Source: JAGYLJ01 sp034661035 (GTDB taxonomy: Bacteria > Patescibacteriota > Minisyncoccia > Phycocordibacterales > UBA12079). From it: a DNA stretch of 57,804 nt. Positions 1-9,120 of this stretch are shown piece after piece. The DNA is taken from positions 1 to 57,804 of the forward strand of contig JAYEKM010000029.1 of assembly GCA_034661035.1 (NCBI GenBank), given 5' to 3'. The notes under the pieces were generated by a model. The model did not search any database. It had not been told where the DNA came from and saw nothing but the letters and a program-made list of their open reading frames with translations. How positions within the stretch are numbered: the first letter of the stretch is position 1; the number at the start of each line of letters is the position of its first letter. Both the position numbers and the translations under genes were made by a program.

Positions 1-126
1 TTTAAATTATATCATATATAATAATATAGAAAATTTTTTAATTTTGAATTAGAAATAATAAATTTAAAATTTAAAATCTATAACTTATAATTCTTAAAAA
101 TAAAAGAAAAAACTCTAAATTTTCAA

Positions 127-163
127 AAAAGAGGTCCGACTACTACAAGTAATCGGACCTCGA
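127..163 (-). terminator. Terminator of the pilus operon
   Basis: The hairpin at 131-162 has a 9-bp GAGGTCCGA/TCGGACCTC stem. Read on the minus strand it is followed by CTTTTTTG, so it fits a rho-independent terminator just after the last prepilin gene. Bases 1-126 show only AT-rich sequence with no gene. Confidence 0.8.
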
Positions 164-187
164 AAAATTTGATTTTTTCTTTTGTTT

Positions 188-646
188 TTAAGGTGTCACA
201 TCATAACATCCGTCATCACCAGCTCCACCAGCACAATCAGAACTTCCACCGTTAAAACCATTTGTATCATCATCATCTTCTGTTAGAAGTGGATTATATT
301 CTTGCAAAACTGCTCCTAAGTGATAATTTTGTCCAGTACCCCAATAAAAATAATTGTCTCCATCTGGATCCTTGGAAATCTTTAAAAAACTTGCTAAAGG
401 TTTAGGTGTCCCATAAAGAGTCCCTTCTGTACCGTTATCCAACGGATAACTAGTATTGATGTCATAATATAACTCTAAAGCTAATTGAATTTGTTTAATA
501 TCAGAGATTCTTCGACCATCCTTAGCTCTGTTTCTAGCCCCACTCATTGAGGTTAAAACTACCGCTGACAAAATACCAATAATAGCCACTGTAATGAGTA
601 ATTCAACTAGAGTAAACCCTTTCTGTTGTCCTTTTTTTATGATCAT
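188..646 (-). CDS. Type IV prepilin-like protein (third in series)
   Basis: Secreted pilin subunit precursor. The N-terminus carries a short basic leader (MIIKKGQQK), then the class III cleavage motif G^FTLVELL with the conserved Glu at mature position 5, then a hydrophobic helix ending near residue 33. About 150 residues follow, with an Asp/Gly-rich Cys-containing tail. The ATG at 646 is chosen because it places the usual short leader before the cleavage site and starts just after the stop of the upstream prepilin; an upstream in-frame start would overlap that gene. It is the last gene of the leftward pilus operon. Whether it is the major pilin or a minor pseudopilin cannot be told from sequence. 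Confidence 0.88.
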   Translation of the reverse strand: MIIKKGQQKGFTLVELLITVAIIGILSAVVLTSMSGARNRAKDGRRISDIKQIQLALELYYDINTSYPLDNGTEGTLYGTPKPLASFLKISKDPDGDNYFYWGTGQNYHLGAVLQEYNPLLTEDDDDTNGFNGGSSDCAGGAGDDGCYDVTP

Positions 647-657
647 AAATTTATTAT

Positions 658-1053
658 TTAAGGAGTCGTAACACAACCACGTTCACTGCATGTAATTGAC
701 CAAGAGCTACCTTCTGCAGTAGAAGCTTTAAATTCTCCAAGATTATCACTAGCAACATAATCCCAACTACTCGGCAATACAGGAAACACAGCATCAACAT
801 TAGCGTGGGCACAAATCTTTTCCCCTACAACAGGTAAAACCGTCCTAAAATCCACTACATCATTATCACTTTCACAGATCACCAAATGAGCCTGAAGAGA
901 ATTTAACTGTTGTTGCGTAACCGCTAACCTTGCCTTTGGTCTAGAATTGGTCAATGACCAAGCAGTAAAAGAACTCAACAAACCTATAATTCCTACAACT
1001 ATAAGCATTTCCACTAAAGAAAACCCTCTTTTATCTTTTGGTAAACTAGACAT
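658..1053 (-). CDS. Type IV prepilin-like protein (second in series)
   Basis: Prepilin of 131 aa. The leader MSSLPKDKRG is followed by FSLVEMLIVVGIIGLLSSF, a canonical prepilin peptidase site with Glu at +5 and a hydrophobic N-terminal helix. The globular part is short (about 100 aa) with four Cys, two of them near the C-terminus (CSERGC). The size suggests a minor pilin. It lies 12 bp from both neighbouring prepilin genes, so co-transcription is likely. No prepilin peptidase gene is present in the window, so processing depends on a gene elsewhere. Confidence 0.88.
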   Translation of the reverse strand: MSSLPKDKRGFSLVEMLIVVGIIGLLSSFTAWSLTNSRPKARLAVTQQQLNSLQAHLVICESDNDVVDFRTVLPVVGEKICAHANVDAVFPVLPSSWDYVASDNLGEFKASTAEGSSWSITCSERGCVTTP

Positions 1054-1065
1054 TTATATTCAGTG

Positions 1066-1560
1066 TTAGTTACAACCAGCAGCTAAATTACCAATGGGAC
1101 CTACAATTGAATTAGGTCCTGCATTTAAACCAGCTGAACCATACTCAAGATAAAAACAAATCTGGAATTTTTCTGTACCAGCACCAGCAGCACCAAGATC
1201 TGTACTTATAGAATAGTCACAGGCAGCTGAAGAGGTATCATTACAAGCAGTGGTACTATTACTTGGATCTGAATAATTTGCAAAAATGCTTTCTACTGAA
1301 CCGTCACCGTCAGTATCATAGGTACAAGTGTTTGCTAAAGCGTCAGCAAGAACACAGCCTCCAAGAGCGTTATTGCCATTATCAGAATTCTCAACCAATA
1401 TCCTAGACATATCTTTAGCATCCATAACTCTTCTGGCATCCCTAGCTTTTTCCCTAGCTGTTCCTAAAGAACTCAAGACAACCGCTGATAAAATTCCCAT
1501 GATGGCTACCACAATAAGCAACTCAATCAAAGAAAAACCTTTTTTAGTATTTCTAAACAT
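1066..1560 (-). CDS. Type IV prepilin-like protein (first in series)
   Basis: Prepilin of 164 aa with leader MFRNTKKG and cleavage/helix segment FSLIELLIVVAIMGILSAVV, Glu at +5 of the mature form. The helix is followed by SSLGTAREKARDARRVMDAK, a segment shared in character with the third prepilin (SARNRAKDGRR), so these two are probably paralogous. The C-terminal half is rich in Ala, Asn, Asp and Cys, as in surface-exposed minor pilins. It is separated from pilC by 268 bp containing a palindromic repeat, so the prepilins may also have their own transcript. Confidence 0.9.
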   Translation of the reverse strand: MFRNTKKGFSLIELLIVVAIMGILSAVVLSSLGTAREKARDARRVMDAKDMSRILVENSDNGNNALGGCVLADALANTCTYDTDGDGSVESIFANYSDPSNSTTACNDTSSAACDYSISTDLGAAGAGTEKFQICFYLEYGSAGLNAGPNSIVGPIGNLAAGCN

Positions 1561-1716
1561 AAAAATAAATAAATAAATAAATATTAATAATTGATAATAC
1601 TTTAAATTACAAAATAGAATTCGTAATTCAAAGAATAAACCTCGACAATTTATAGCTTACATTATAAGTCCAAACTAAACTAAATCCAAATCCAACAAGA
1701 AATAAATGTGGATAAT

Positions 1717-1828
1717 TAATTAGATGTTAGGGATTAGAATGTTAGTTATTTAGGAAAGAAAAAATTGGCTTCGCCAATTTTTTCCCCTAAAACCTAAATC
1801 TCTAAGACTCTAAGACTCTAAAACCTAA
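1717..1828. repeat. Palindromic intergenic element, copy 1
   Basis: An imperfect long palindrome. The centre at 1757-1783 is a stable hairpin (AAAAAATTGG-CTTC-GCCAATTTTTT). It is flanked on the left by degenerate GTTAGGGATTAG / TTATTTAGG units and on the right by their complements (CCTAAATCTCTAAGACTCTAAG). A similar element lies at 11367-11465 and a related one at 4118-4312. The rest of the gap (1561-1716) holds an AAAT microsatellite at 1562-1584 and no gene. Confidence 0.6.
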
Positions 1829-3034
1829 CTATATTGCTGAGGAAATATTGTAAATAGGCATCAAAATAGCAGCTAAGAGACCTCCCACCCCAAGACCAAG
1901 AAGAACTATCATAGCTGGTTCAATCATCCCCACCAACATATCAACAGCTCCTGAAACTTCCCTCTCATAAAATTTAGACAATGTTTCTAAAATATCGTTT
2001 AAACCACCAGTTTCTTCACCTATTTTAATCATTTGAATCATGATGTTAGGAATCTCACCCTCATTAACCATAGCATTAGCAACAGAACTACCAGTTTTTA
2101 TAGATTGAGATGCGTTCTTCAACAATTCTTCATAAACAGCACTATCTACAACAGTGGAAGCTGTTTCAACTGCTTTTACCACAGGAATACCACTCGCCAA
2201 CATTGTATTCATATTTCCGCAAATTCTAGATAAATACATCTTTTTGTACAAAGTTCCTATAGCAGGAATGGATAATTTAAACTTATCTATAGACATCTTG
2301 CCAGATTTAGTCCTACTAAATCTAAAGAAAAAGAAAACTGCTACCACAAAAATAATCAGCATAAAAACTCCGTAGGTTATAAAAAATTCACTCAAATTAA
2401 TCACCGCTCTCGTTAGGATAGGTAGTTCTTGACCTGCATCGATTAAAATAGCACTAATCTTAGGTACAACCATCACAAGCATTAGAACCATAACTACAAT
2501 AAAAACAATTACAACAAAAATAGGATAAATCAGAGCATTTTTAGCTTTAGACATCAATTCATAGCCCCTATCTAAATGTTCAGCTAAATATAAAAAAGTG
2601 TCATTTAAATTACCAGACTCTTCACCAGACTTAACCATATTAACGTAGAATTCAGAAAAGACCTTTGGATGTTTTGACATCGCTACTGAAATTGAATTAC
2701 CTCCTTGAATATCATCAGCAATTTGTTTTAAAATTCTTCCTAAAACAGGATTCTCCACCTCATCAGCCAAAAGTCTAAAAACCCTGAGAGCAGAAACCTG
2801 GGCTCCGAATAAAGTGGAAATTTGTTTTGACAGAATAACAACATCTTTATTAGAAACTCTCTCAAAAATTGAAAAATTGAGACCAAGCAAACCTTGTTTA
2901 CCAACTTCTTGAATATGGGAAATAATAAGTCCTCTATTTTGTAACGAACTAATAGCGACATCTTCACTGATAGCGTCTATCTTTCCCTCTGTTTCTTTCC
3001 CATCTTTATCAACGATTTTATACTTGAATAACAT
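1829..3034 (-). CDS. pilC: Type IV pilus inner-membrane platform protein PilC
   Basis: Polytopic platform protein of the pilus machine (GspF family), 401 aa, the usual full length. Two homologous GspF domains are visible: each carries the GxxLxxAM / SGxExGxL type signature (VKSGEESGNLNDTFLYLAEH near 135 and IKIGEETGGLNDILETLSKF near 335). Long hydrophobic segments lie near 170-195, 215-235 and 370-395. It is thought to couple the PilB/PilT motors to pilin assembly. It lies 10 bp downstream of pilT and is probably co-translated with it. Confidence 0.95.
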   Translation of the reverse strand: MLFKYKIVDKDGKETEGKIDAISEDVAISSLQNRGLIISHIQEVGKQGLLGLNFSIFERVSNKDVVILSKQISTLFGAQVSALRVFRLLADEVENPVLGRILKQIADDIQGGNSISVAMSKHPKVFSEFYVNMVKSGEESGNLNDTFLYLAEHLDRGYELMSKAKNALIYPIFVVIVFIVVMVLMLVMVVPKISAILIDAGQELPILTRAVINLSEFFITYGVFMLIIFVVAVFFFFRFSRTKSGKMSIDKFKLSIPAIGTLYKKMYLSRICGNMNTMLASGIPVVKAVETASTVVDSAVYEELLKNASQSIKTGSSVANAMVNEGEIPNIMIQMIKIGEETGGLNDILETLSKFYEREVSGAVDMLVGMIEPAMIVLLGLGVGGLLAAILMPIYNISSAI

Positions 3035-3044
3035 ATTTTTATTA

Positions 3045-4106
3045 TTAATTTAGCATTCTATCCAAATGATCCACTTGAAGAGAATATCTTTTCGCATCAT
3101 CAAGGGTTATTTCACCAATCCTAACAAGATCAGACAAAGACTTATCTAAACTTATCATCCCTTCTTTTGCGCCTGTCTCTATAACATTCGGTATCTCGTA
3201 GGTTCTCCCTTCGCGAATAAGGTTAGCTACCGCGGTATTCTTTATTAACAATTCATAAGCAGGGATAACTCCTCCAGAAGTTCTTGGAACTAATCTCTGC
3301 GAAAAAATGCCGAGTAAACTCCCCGCTAACTGGGTTCTAATTTGTGTTTGTTGACCTGCAGGAAAAACGTCAATAATCCTATCAATGGTTTGTGCTGCAT
3401 CATTAGTATGAAGTGTAGAGAAAACAAGATGACCTGTTTCGGCAGCGGTCACAGAAGTAGCAATTGTCTCAATTCCCCTCATCTCACCAATCATTAAAAC
3501 GTCGGCGTCCTGTCTGAAGACAGACTTCAAGGCTGTAGAAAAATCTTTAGTATCAGTTTCAATTTCCCTTTGATCAATAACTGATTTACCTTTACTGAAC
3601 ACATACTCAATTGGATCTTCGATCGTCACAATATGGTCAGGTTTATTTTGATTGATAATATCCAACATAGTCGCTAGAGTTGTTGTCTTACCATTTCCAA
3701 CTGGTCCCACAACTAAAAAGAATCCCTGTTCTTTTTGAGTGAAAGTTTCTAGGACAGGAGGTAAATTTAATTCTTCTAAAGTTTTTATCTTCTTAGAAAT
3801 TACTCTTAAACTAACCCCCGGTGTTCCTTGACTATAAAAACAATTCCCTCTAAAACGAATCTTTTCTGTTCCATAGGAAAAATCAACTTCTTTTTCTCTT
3901 TCAAATCTAGCATTATATTCCTTATCTAACAGTTCATTAATAACACCAAGAACGTCTTCACTTGTTAATACATTTATTTTTTTTAAAAAGAATAAATTAC
4001 CGTGAACTCTAATAGCAGGATTGTAACCAACAGATAAGTGTAAGTCCGAACCCCCTTCTTCTATAATTGTTTTTATTAAATTGTTTAACAATTCTTTATA
4101 ATCCAT
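3045..4106 (-). CDS. pilT: Type IV pilus retraction ATPase PilT
   Basis: Cytoplasmic hexameric ATPase that depolymerises the pilus (twitching, DNA uptake). At 353 aa it matches the family. Visible motifs: Walker A GPVGNGKTTT, Asp box IVTIEDPIEY, Walker B DADVLMIGEMRG, His box STLHTNDA, and the PilT-type C-terminal region around NTAVANLIREG. Two small deviations: the P-loop reads GPVGNGKT rather than GPTGSGKS, and the Walker B region has EMRG where EMRD is usual. Both retain the essential Lys and Glu, so activity is expected. Confidence 0.95.
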   Translation of the reverse strand: MDYKELLNNLIKTIIEEGGSDLHLSVGYNPAIRVHGNLFFLKKINVLTSEDVLGVINELLDKEYNARFEREKEVDFSYGTEKIRFRGNCFYSQGTPGVSLRVISKKIKTLEELNLPPVLETFTQKEQGFFLVVGPVGNGKTTTLATMLDIINQNKPDHIVTIEDPIEYVFSKGKSVIDQREIETDTKDFSTALKSVFRQDADVLMIGEMRGIETIATSVTAAETGHLVFSTLHTNDAAQTIDRIIDVFPAGQQTQIRTQLAGSLLGIFSQRLVPRTSGGVIPAYELLIKNTAVANLIREGRTYEIPNVIETGAKEGMISLDKSLSDLVRIGEITLDDAKRYSLQVDHLDRMLN

Positions 4107-4117
4107 AATAAATTAGT

Positions 4118-4312
4118 CAAAAGTTTATAAAGTCTAAAGTCCGTAAAGTCAGAAAAATTTGGGAAGCAAATTTTTCTTTATTTTCAGTTTCTAACTCTTA
4201 TTATTATACAGGAATTAAATAATAAAACAGAATTTGTTTGTGGAAAAATTGCCTTGCGATTTTTTTGCTTTCGACTTTATGAACTTTATAGACTCTACAA
4301 CTTATTAGCTTC
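4118..4312. repeat. Palindromic intergenic element between pilT and pilB
   Basis: The left side AAAAGTTTATAAAGTCTAAA near 4118 is an imperfect inverted match of the right side GACTTTATGAACTTTATAGA near 4271. Two small A/T hairpins lie inside: GAAAAATTTG/CAAATTTTTC at 4153-4178 and AAAAATTGC/GCGATTTTT near 4246. The right arm runs into the last codons of pilB. The architecture (degenerate tandem units around an AAATTTG-GCAAATTT hairpin) resembles the elements at 1717 and 11367. Confidence 0.5.
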
Positions 4313-6010
4313 CTCAAATGGAATAATTTTATTAAAAGCTTTTATTAAACCATCTTCTTTCATAGTAATCATTCCTTTTGATCTTACAAGAGCTTCTATC
4401 TCAGTATTAACAGCATTTTTTAAAACAACCTCCTCAATATCACGATCCATCTCTATAACTTCAAAAACACCTGTTCTTCCTTTCAATCCTTGCGGATTGC
4501 CTTTAACAGGAGTTGCTTCCAAAACTGTCTTAGGAAAATCTATTTCATTCCTAAATTTTTCGGGTAAGGTCTCAAATTCCTTATCAATTAATAATTTAAT
4601 GCTACCTTCCACAGGAATCTCCTTACCTGAACCAGGAGCCAATTTCCTAACCAGCCTTTGTGCAATGGCTAAAGACAGAGTCGGCGCAATCAAAAAAGGA
4701 TCAACCTCCATTTCAATTAATCTTGGAATTACTCCAGCGGCATCGTTGGTATGGATAGTTGAAAAAACCAAGTGACCTGTCAAAGCAGCTTGAACAGCCA
4801 AACCTGCAGTTTCCTTATCACGAATCTCCCCCACCATGATTACATCTGGGTCCTGTCTCAAAGTAGTCCTTAAACCACTAGCAAAAGTATAACCTATCTC
4901 TGGTCTAACCTGAGATTGACTAACACCTTCAATATTTAACTCAACTGGATCTTCCAAACTTAAAACATTTTTTTTCATTCTATCGATTTCGTGCAAAATA
5001 GAATATAAAGTAGTTGTTTTACCAGAACCAGTTGGTCCTGAAATCAAAATCATCCCATGAGGTCTTTCAATTGCTTTTTTTACTATATTAAGGTTCTTTT
5101 CACTTAAACCTGTCTCAGACAAATGAGCAATTCCTTTATCTGGTTCTAAAATCCTCATCACCACCTTCTCACCATAATAAGCTGGAAATGTAGAAACCCT
5201 AAAGTCAACCCTTCTATCGTCAATGTTAGCAGAAAAACGACCATCTTGAGGTTTCCTCTTTTCATCTAAACGCATTTTGGAAAGAATCTTAATCCTTGCC
5301 ACAACGGCACTATGAACCTTAGCAGGTAAAACTAGACGGGTATCCAAAATTCCATCAATTCTAAATCTTACTCGGACTTTTTCACCAGTATGTTCTATAT
5401 GAACATCAGAGGTATCATCTTCAGCAGCATATCTTAAGATGGTAGCAACAATTTTAGTGACGGGAGCATCCTCTACAAAAGTTGCTTCGTTATCTTTTCT
5501 CACTTTAGAAACAGCCTCACTTATTTTAGCTTCTTCATCATCTAAATCAGATTCTAGTTCTGTTAAAGCTTGAGAAACTTCACCACTTAAACCTTTGTAA
5601 CCCTCTAGGGCCTTCTTAAAATCACTTTTACTTATTATAAAAAGTTTATAAGGTAAATTTATTTTAGAAGAAATAAATTCTAAGGCGTCTCTTGCCTCTA
5701 TATTACCAGGATCAATAATTCCAACCTCCAAAAAACCTTCCACTTCTTGTAAAGGAATTATACTGTAATGAATAACTGATTTCTCAGGTATATGTTTTAA
5801 AACCTTACTAGTAAAATTTTTAGGATCTAATTTACGAAATGGTAAGTTAAAAAATTCTTCTTTAGCTTTATGGATTTCTTCCTCAGCCACCCCCTTCTCT
5901 AATAAAATTTCATCTAAAAATTTCTCTGTTGCATCAGCTTTTTTTTTGAGTTTCTTTTCTTCCCCAGCCTCAATAATATTTTTATTTACTAAAATATCTA
6001 AATAAGTCAT
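4295..6010 (-). CDS. pilB: Type IV pilus extension ATPase PilB (GspE/PulE family)
   Basis: Cytoplasmic ATPase powering pilus extension. An N-terminal MshEN/T2SSE-N region (roughly 1-150) precedes the GspE ATPase core: Walker A GPTGSGKTTT (about 324-333), LSLEDPVE Asp box, Walker B DPDVIMVGEIRD, His box STIHTNDA. The zinc-binding tetracysteine loop of many GspE proteins is not present. The ATG at 6010 is preferred to an upstream in-frame TTG at 6019. The gene is preceded by a small hairpin (TTTAAACAACA/TGTTGTTTAA near 6030-6055). Confidence 0.94.
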   Translation of the reverse strand: MTYLDILVNKNIIEAGEEKKLKKKADATEKFLDEILLEKGVAEEEIHKAKEEFFNLPFRKLDPKNFTSKVLKHIPEKSVIHYSIIPLQEVEGFLEVGIIDPGNIEARDALEFISSKINLPYKLFIISKSDFKKALEGYKGLSGEVSQALTELESDLDDEEAKISEAVSKVRKDNEATFVEDAPVTKIVATILRYAAEDDTSDVHIEHTGEKVRVRFRIDGILDTRLVLPAKVHSAVVARIKILSKMRLDEKRKPQDGRFSANIDDRRVDFRVSTFPAYYGEKVVMRILEPDKGIAHLSETGLSEKNLNIVKKAIERPHGMILISGPTGSGKTTTLYSILHEIDRMKKNVLSLEDPVELNIEGVSQSQVRPEIGYTFASGLRTTLRQDPDVIMVGEIRDKETAGLAVQAALTGHLVFSTIHTNDAAGVIPRLIEMEVDPFLIAPTLSLAIAQRLVRKLAPGSGKEIPVEGSIKLLIDKEFETLPEKFRNEIDFPKTVLEATPVKGNPQGLKGRTGVFEVIEMDRDIEEVVLKNAVNTEIEALVRSKGMITMKEDGLIKAFNKIIPFEEANKL

Positions 6011-6056
6011 ATCTATCAACTTTTAACGAATTAAACAACAGTTTGTTGTTTAAAAA

Positions 6057-6695
6057 TTATTTAATCATTAGGTCATATAGTTCACCGCTACACCTATCCA
6101 TGTCTTCAACTGCAGTATCAAAGTTTTGAGAATTATCATATTGGCAAATCATCTCTTTACCAACCCAATCTTGGTTAGGATTTTTGACGAATTTTGATTC
6201 TACCTCACAATAAGCACCTTTTGGACCTATTATTTCATACCTATAGGTTACATCTTGACCAACTAATCCACTCAAGCCTTCAACTTCAACCTCGACTGTA
6301 GCTAAATCACATTTAGCAAAATTTTCTTCGAAACAATCTTTATCACTACAAGCTGTAATAACAGGGGCGTTTACGTTGACACCTGTATATTCGCCATCTG
6401 TTCCAACAGGAGAGAAAGGGTTATTACGCCCAACCTCTTGTAATCTTAATTCCATACTAAAGTCTTCTAAATTTTGAAAGGCAACATCTTCAAACATATC
6501 TTGGTCTAAGGTCAAAGTTCTTAACTGTGTAAGAAGTTCAAGAGTTTCATCCCCGACAGCCTGAACTCCCATAGTTGAAACCAATTGAGAATCAGAGGAA
6601 GCTGCACTTGCCCAATACTGATAAGCAAAGAAACAAATCATTATGAAAAAAATACTTATCAATAAATTATTTTTATTTTTTGAACTTTTTAACAT
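6057..6695 (-). CDS. Pilus assembly protein, PilP-like position
   Basis: Protein of 212 aa with an N-terminal membrane segment (about residues 10-32), then a periplasmic-type domain. It contains the motif LQEVGRNNPFSP, a stretch seen at this position in pilus operons of Patescibacteria and reminiscent of the PilP N-terminal segment that binds PilN/PilO. Cysteines in the second half (CSDKDC, C..C) may form disulfides. The order pilM-pilN-pilO-this gene matches the pilMNOP alignment subcomplex, which is the main reason for the call; sequence resemblance alone is weak. Confidence 0.6.
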   Translation of the reverse strand: MLKSSKNKNNLLISIFFIMICFFAYQYWASAASSDSQLVSTMGVQAVGDETLELLTQLRTLTLDQDMFEDVAFQNLEDFSMELRLQEVGRNNPFSPVGTDGEYTGVNVNAPVITACSDKDCFEENFAKCDLATVEVEVEGLSGLVGQDVTYRYEIIGPKGAYCEVESKFVKNPNQDWVGKEMICQYDNSQNFDTAVEDMDRCSGELYDLMIK

Positions 6696-6699
6696 AAAT

Positions 6700-7245
6700 T
6701 TATTTTAACCAATATGTCTTAATACTCATATTATGCTTATAGACATTATCAAGTGAAGTCTTTAGAGTGTAGTCAATAACATCGACTATCCTTAAACTAT
6801 TACCTAAATCGTCCATAAAACTCACAAAGTCTTCATATGAGGCTTCAACTGTAAAGGTTAGCCCAATAGAACCATACCCGTCTAGATTAGGACCTAAATC
6901 ATTCACTTGGTCACCTTCATTAATTTCTGTATCTACTTCAACACTTCTAATCATGCAACCATTCTTTACGGCAATCTGATTTATCTCCATAATGAGTCTA
7001 ACATTATCAACATTATTCGGTAAAAGCTTCTCAAGTCGATTAACATTCACTTTAGTGAAAGTATTATATTTAACCAAAAGCTGTTGTCTTATCTCCCTTA
7101 GTTCTTTAGACTTAGTTAAAGCATTATCATATTCTGTTTGTTCCTCCTTTAATACACTCGTCTCCGTATAAGCAGGATCAATATAGGAAAAGAATAACCC
7201 TCCCGCTAAAATTATGAAAAAAATTGGAATTATAAATTTAAACAT
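6700..7245 (-). CDS. PilO-like pilus alignment protein
   Basis: Protein of 181 aa: N-terminal membrane helix (residues 3-21), a coiled-coil-like segment (about 35-70, rich in E/K/L), then a small alpha/beta domain with SIGLTFTVEASYEDFVSFMD, the ferredoxin-like fold element typical of PilO. Located 4 bp after the PilN-like gene. PilO forms a periplasmic heterodimer with PilN that transmits status between motor and pilus. Assignment is by topology, size and gene order. Confidence 0.7.
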   Translation of the reverse strand: MFKFIIPIFFIILAGGLFFSYIDPAYTETSVLKEEQTEYDNALTKSKELREIRQQLLVKYNTFTKVNVNRLEKLLPNNVDNVRLIMEINQIAVKNGCMIRSVEVDTEINEGDQVNDLGPNLDGYGSIGLTFTVEASYEDFVSFMDDLGNSLRIVDVIDYTLKTSLDNVYKHNMSIKTYWLK

Positions 7246-7249
7246 TTTT

Positions 7250-7816
7250 TTATTCTAAACTATTTCTATAGGAAATAAGTCTTGGATCTATTCTAGCGGT
7301 CACACTAAAAACAACTCCACCGTCAAGCCCCACTCCTAAATCAGAAAAAATTAACTCATCCATGTTTTTATTTTCTCCAAAGACATCTGACTGTAAAGCA
7401 ACTGTTGCATAGGAATCAGCTGTGCCACTCATTGAAATAACCCATCTATCTTCCTCTGGATAGAAAGCCATTTCCTTGAAACTTACTTCTTGCAGAGTAT
7501 TTTGTTCTAGTAATTCAAACAGCGGAGTTAAAATAGTGTGTTTATCTAGAATCTTTTTAGCAGATTCTATCCGTTTATCTATTAAACTTAGTTCTTTTAT
7601 GATTTCCTTCTCGAGACTACCTTTTTCCCTATCCAAAATACTTGCCATATTTTCTATTTGACCTTCAAGATAACGATTGTAAAGAAAAACTGTTGAGGCA
7701 GTTAGAATCATCAAAATGAAAACTGCTACTCCAACCCCCATAAACAAACCACCAAAATCTTTCTTTTTAGTCTTCCTCCTTCCATGACTTTTTTTAGGAA
7801 TAAAAGATGTTTGCAT
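7250..7816 (-). CDS. PilN-like pilus alignment protein
   Basis: Protein of 188 aa with a very basic cytoplasmic N-terminus (KKSHGRRKTKKKD), one membrane helix (about 25-46), a coiled-coil stretch (50-95), and a compact periplasmic domain. This is the PilN topology; in other systems the PilN N-terminus binds PilM, encoded just upstream here. The gene has a TATAAT box only 7 nt before its ATG, so a second transcript starting here, apparently leaderless, is likely in addition to read-through from pilM. Confidence 0.7.
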   Translation of the reverse strand: MQTSFIPKKSHGRRKTKKKDFGGLFMGVGVAVFILMILTASTVFLYNRYLEGQIENMASILDREKGSLEKEIIKELSLIDKRIESAKKILDKHTILTPLFELLEQNTLQEVSFKEMAFYPEEDRWVISMSGTADSYATVALQSDVFGENKNMDELIFSDLGVGLDGGVVFSVTARIDPRLISYRNSLE

Positions 7817-7823
7817 TAATAAT

Positions 7824-7829
7824 ATTATA
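7824..7829 (-). promoter_or_regulatory. -10 box of the pilN transcript (leaderless type)
   Basis: TATAAT on the minus strand, separated from the pilN start codon by 7 nt, so transcription would begin at or within a base or two of the ATG. No Shine-Dalgarno-like sequence is present. The 117-bp gap to pilM contains no other evident feature. Confidence 0.6.
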
Positions 7830-7933
7830 CATTAAAAAAGAAACCTTTACACAACAGAAATAAACAAAACTGTGGATAGAAAACAAAACAACCAGTCCTA
7901 ATTTAATTCTGTGTATTTTTTTAATTTTTATAT

Positions 7934-9094
7934 TTATTTTTCTAAACCTCTCAAAGCAAGACCTACCGCTACAGCAAATTCTGGTCCTATTTCTTTTAAA
8001 ATATCATCTAAAAAGGCTGGGGTTTTAATCTTCTCAAAAGGATCGGCTAATACTGATTCAATTTCTAGATGTTTAAGGGAAGATTCAGTTAAACCTTTAA
8101 TAACAGACCCTCCTCCTGTAAAGACCACTGTGTCAACACTCTTCCCTTGTTCACTTTGGAAATTAATTAGAACCTTTTGTGTTTCTTCAAAAATATATTT
8201 AAGATTCGTTAAAACAATATCTGAAACTTCTTTATCTGGACCCTCTCCCGTTAAACCAATACTCCTTTTCTTCTTTTCCGCTTTTTCAATTGAAATTCCT
8301 ACAGTTCTTGAAATGGCAGCACTAATATCCTGTGAACCACGATTAATAAGGTGTGATTTCTTTACTACACCGTATTCCACAATATACAATTTGGTCACAC
8401 TAGACCCAATATCTAGAATAGTTGATACCCCTGCGTTATGTCCCAAAACAGACCTAATTGTACTGAAAATTTCTATCTCAAGAAAATCTAAACCTAACTT
8501 AGCATTCTTAATAATGTCGTTATATCTCTCTATGGCATTTTTATGGATGGCTACCACAAAAATTTTCATGGTATTTTTACTTTTAGATTTAGTCTTTTCT
8601 GTCTCAGTGGCAGGTCTCATGTCCTCAAGAGAGTCTTCTTCTGGTTCTTCATCCTCAATAACAACTCTCCAATCAAGCATCACTTCCGTAATAGGAACAG
8701 GAATAAAACGTCGAGCTTCAATAGGAACAATCTTCTCTAATTGGTCATTAGAAACTCTTGGAATTTCCATTTCAAATATCAAACTGGAGCTAAGAGGAAT
8801 AGAAGAACCACAACTCATCACATTGACGGTTGACTCCTTTAACAAATCTAAAATGGCACCACTTATTTGTTTATTGGTTAAGTTAGTTGATTTTCCTGAT
8901 TCTACGTTGGCATAAGGACCTAAAGCCAATTCTCCATATGTCTCCAAAACAGCTCCTCCCTTACTTTTTTTAAGTTGAACAATCTTAATGGCAGACCCAC
9001 CGATGTCCAGTCCCAAAAAACTTCCTTCCTTTTTTTTGAAGAATTTCGAAAGAGAAAAATTAATTCCTTTCCCCCCTAAAATATTTTCGAACAT
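7934..9094 (-). CDS. pilM: Type IV pilus actin-like protein PilM
   Basis: Cytoplasmic actin-fold ATPase of 386 aa that docks on the PilN N-terminus. Visible: the N-terminal phosphate-1 loop LGLDIGGSAIKIVQLKKSKG, the second phosphate loop region TILDIGSSVTKLYIVEYG, the adenosine loop VVFTGGGSVIKGL, and an FtsA/PilM-like C-terminus. An acidic insertion (EDEEPEEDSLED..., near 155-170) is unusual and probably a disordered loop. First gene of the pilus operon, divergent from comF with a 26-bp gap that must hold both promoters. Confidence 0.92.
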   Translation of the reverse strand: MFENILGGKGINFSLSKFFKKKEGSFLGLDIGGSAIKIVQLKKSKGGAVLETYGELALGPYANVESGKSTNLTNKQISGAILDLLKESTVNVMSCGSSIPLSSSLIFEMEIPRVSNDQLEKIVPIEARRFIPVPITEVMLDWRVVIEDEEPEEDSLEDMRPATETEKTKSKSKNTMKIFVVAIHKNAIERYNDIIKNAKLGLDFLEIEIFSTIRSVLGHNAGVSTILDIGSSVTKLYIVEYGVVKKSHLINRGSQDISAAISRTVGISIEKAEKKKRSIGLTGEGPDKEVSDIVLTNLKYIFEETQKVLINFQSEQGKSVDTVVFTGGGSVIKGLTESSLKHLEIESVLADPFEKIKTPAFLDDILKEIGPEFAVAVGLALRGLEK

Positions 9095-9120
9095 TACTAA
9101 ATTATTATATCATATATATA
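9095..9120. promoter_or_regulatory. Overlapping divergent promoters, pilM and comF
   Basis: Only 26 bp separate the two start codons. On the minus strand TATAAT (9104-9109) lies 9 nt before the pilM ATG. On the plus strand TATCAT (9108-9113) lies 7 nt before the comF ATG. The two -10 boxes overlap, so the promoters probably exclude each other at any moment, linking pilus and competence-type genes. Confidence 0.55.

Noticed and set aside
1562..1584. AAAT microsatellite as a phase-variation switch
   Set aside because: It lies in the non-coding gap on the upstream side of the first prepilin; no evidence for variation or for overlap with a promoter was seen.
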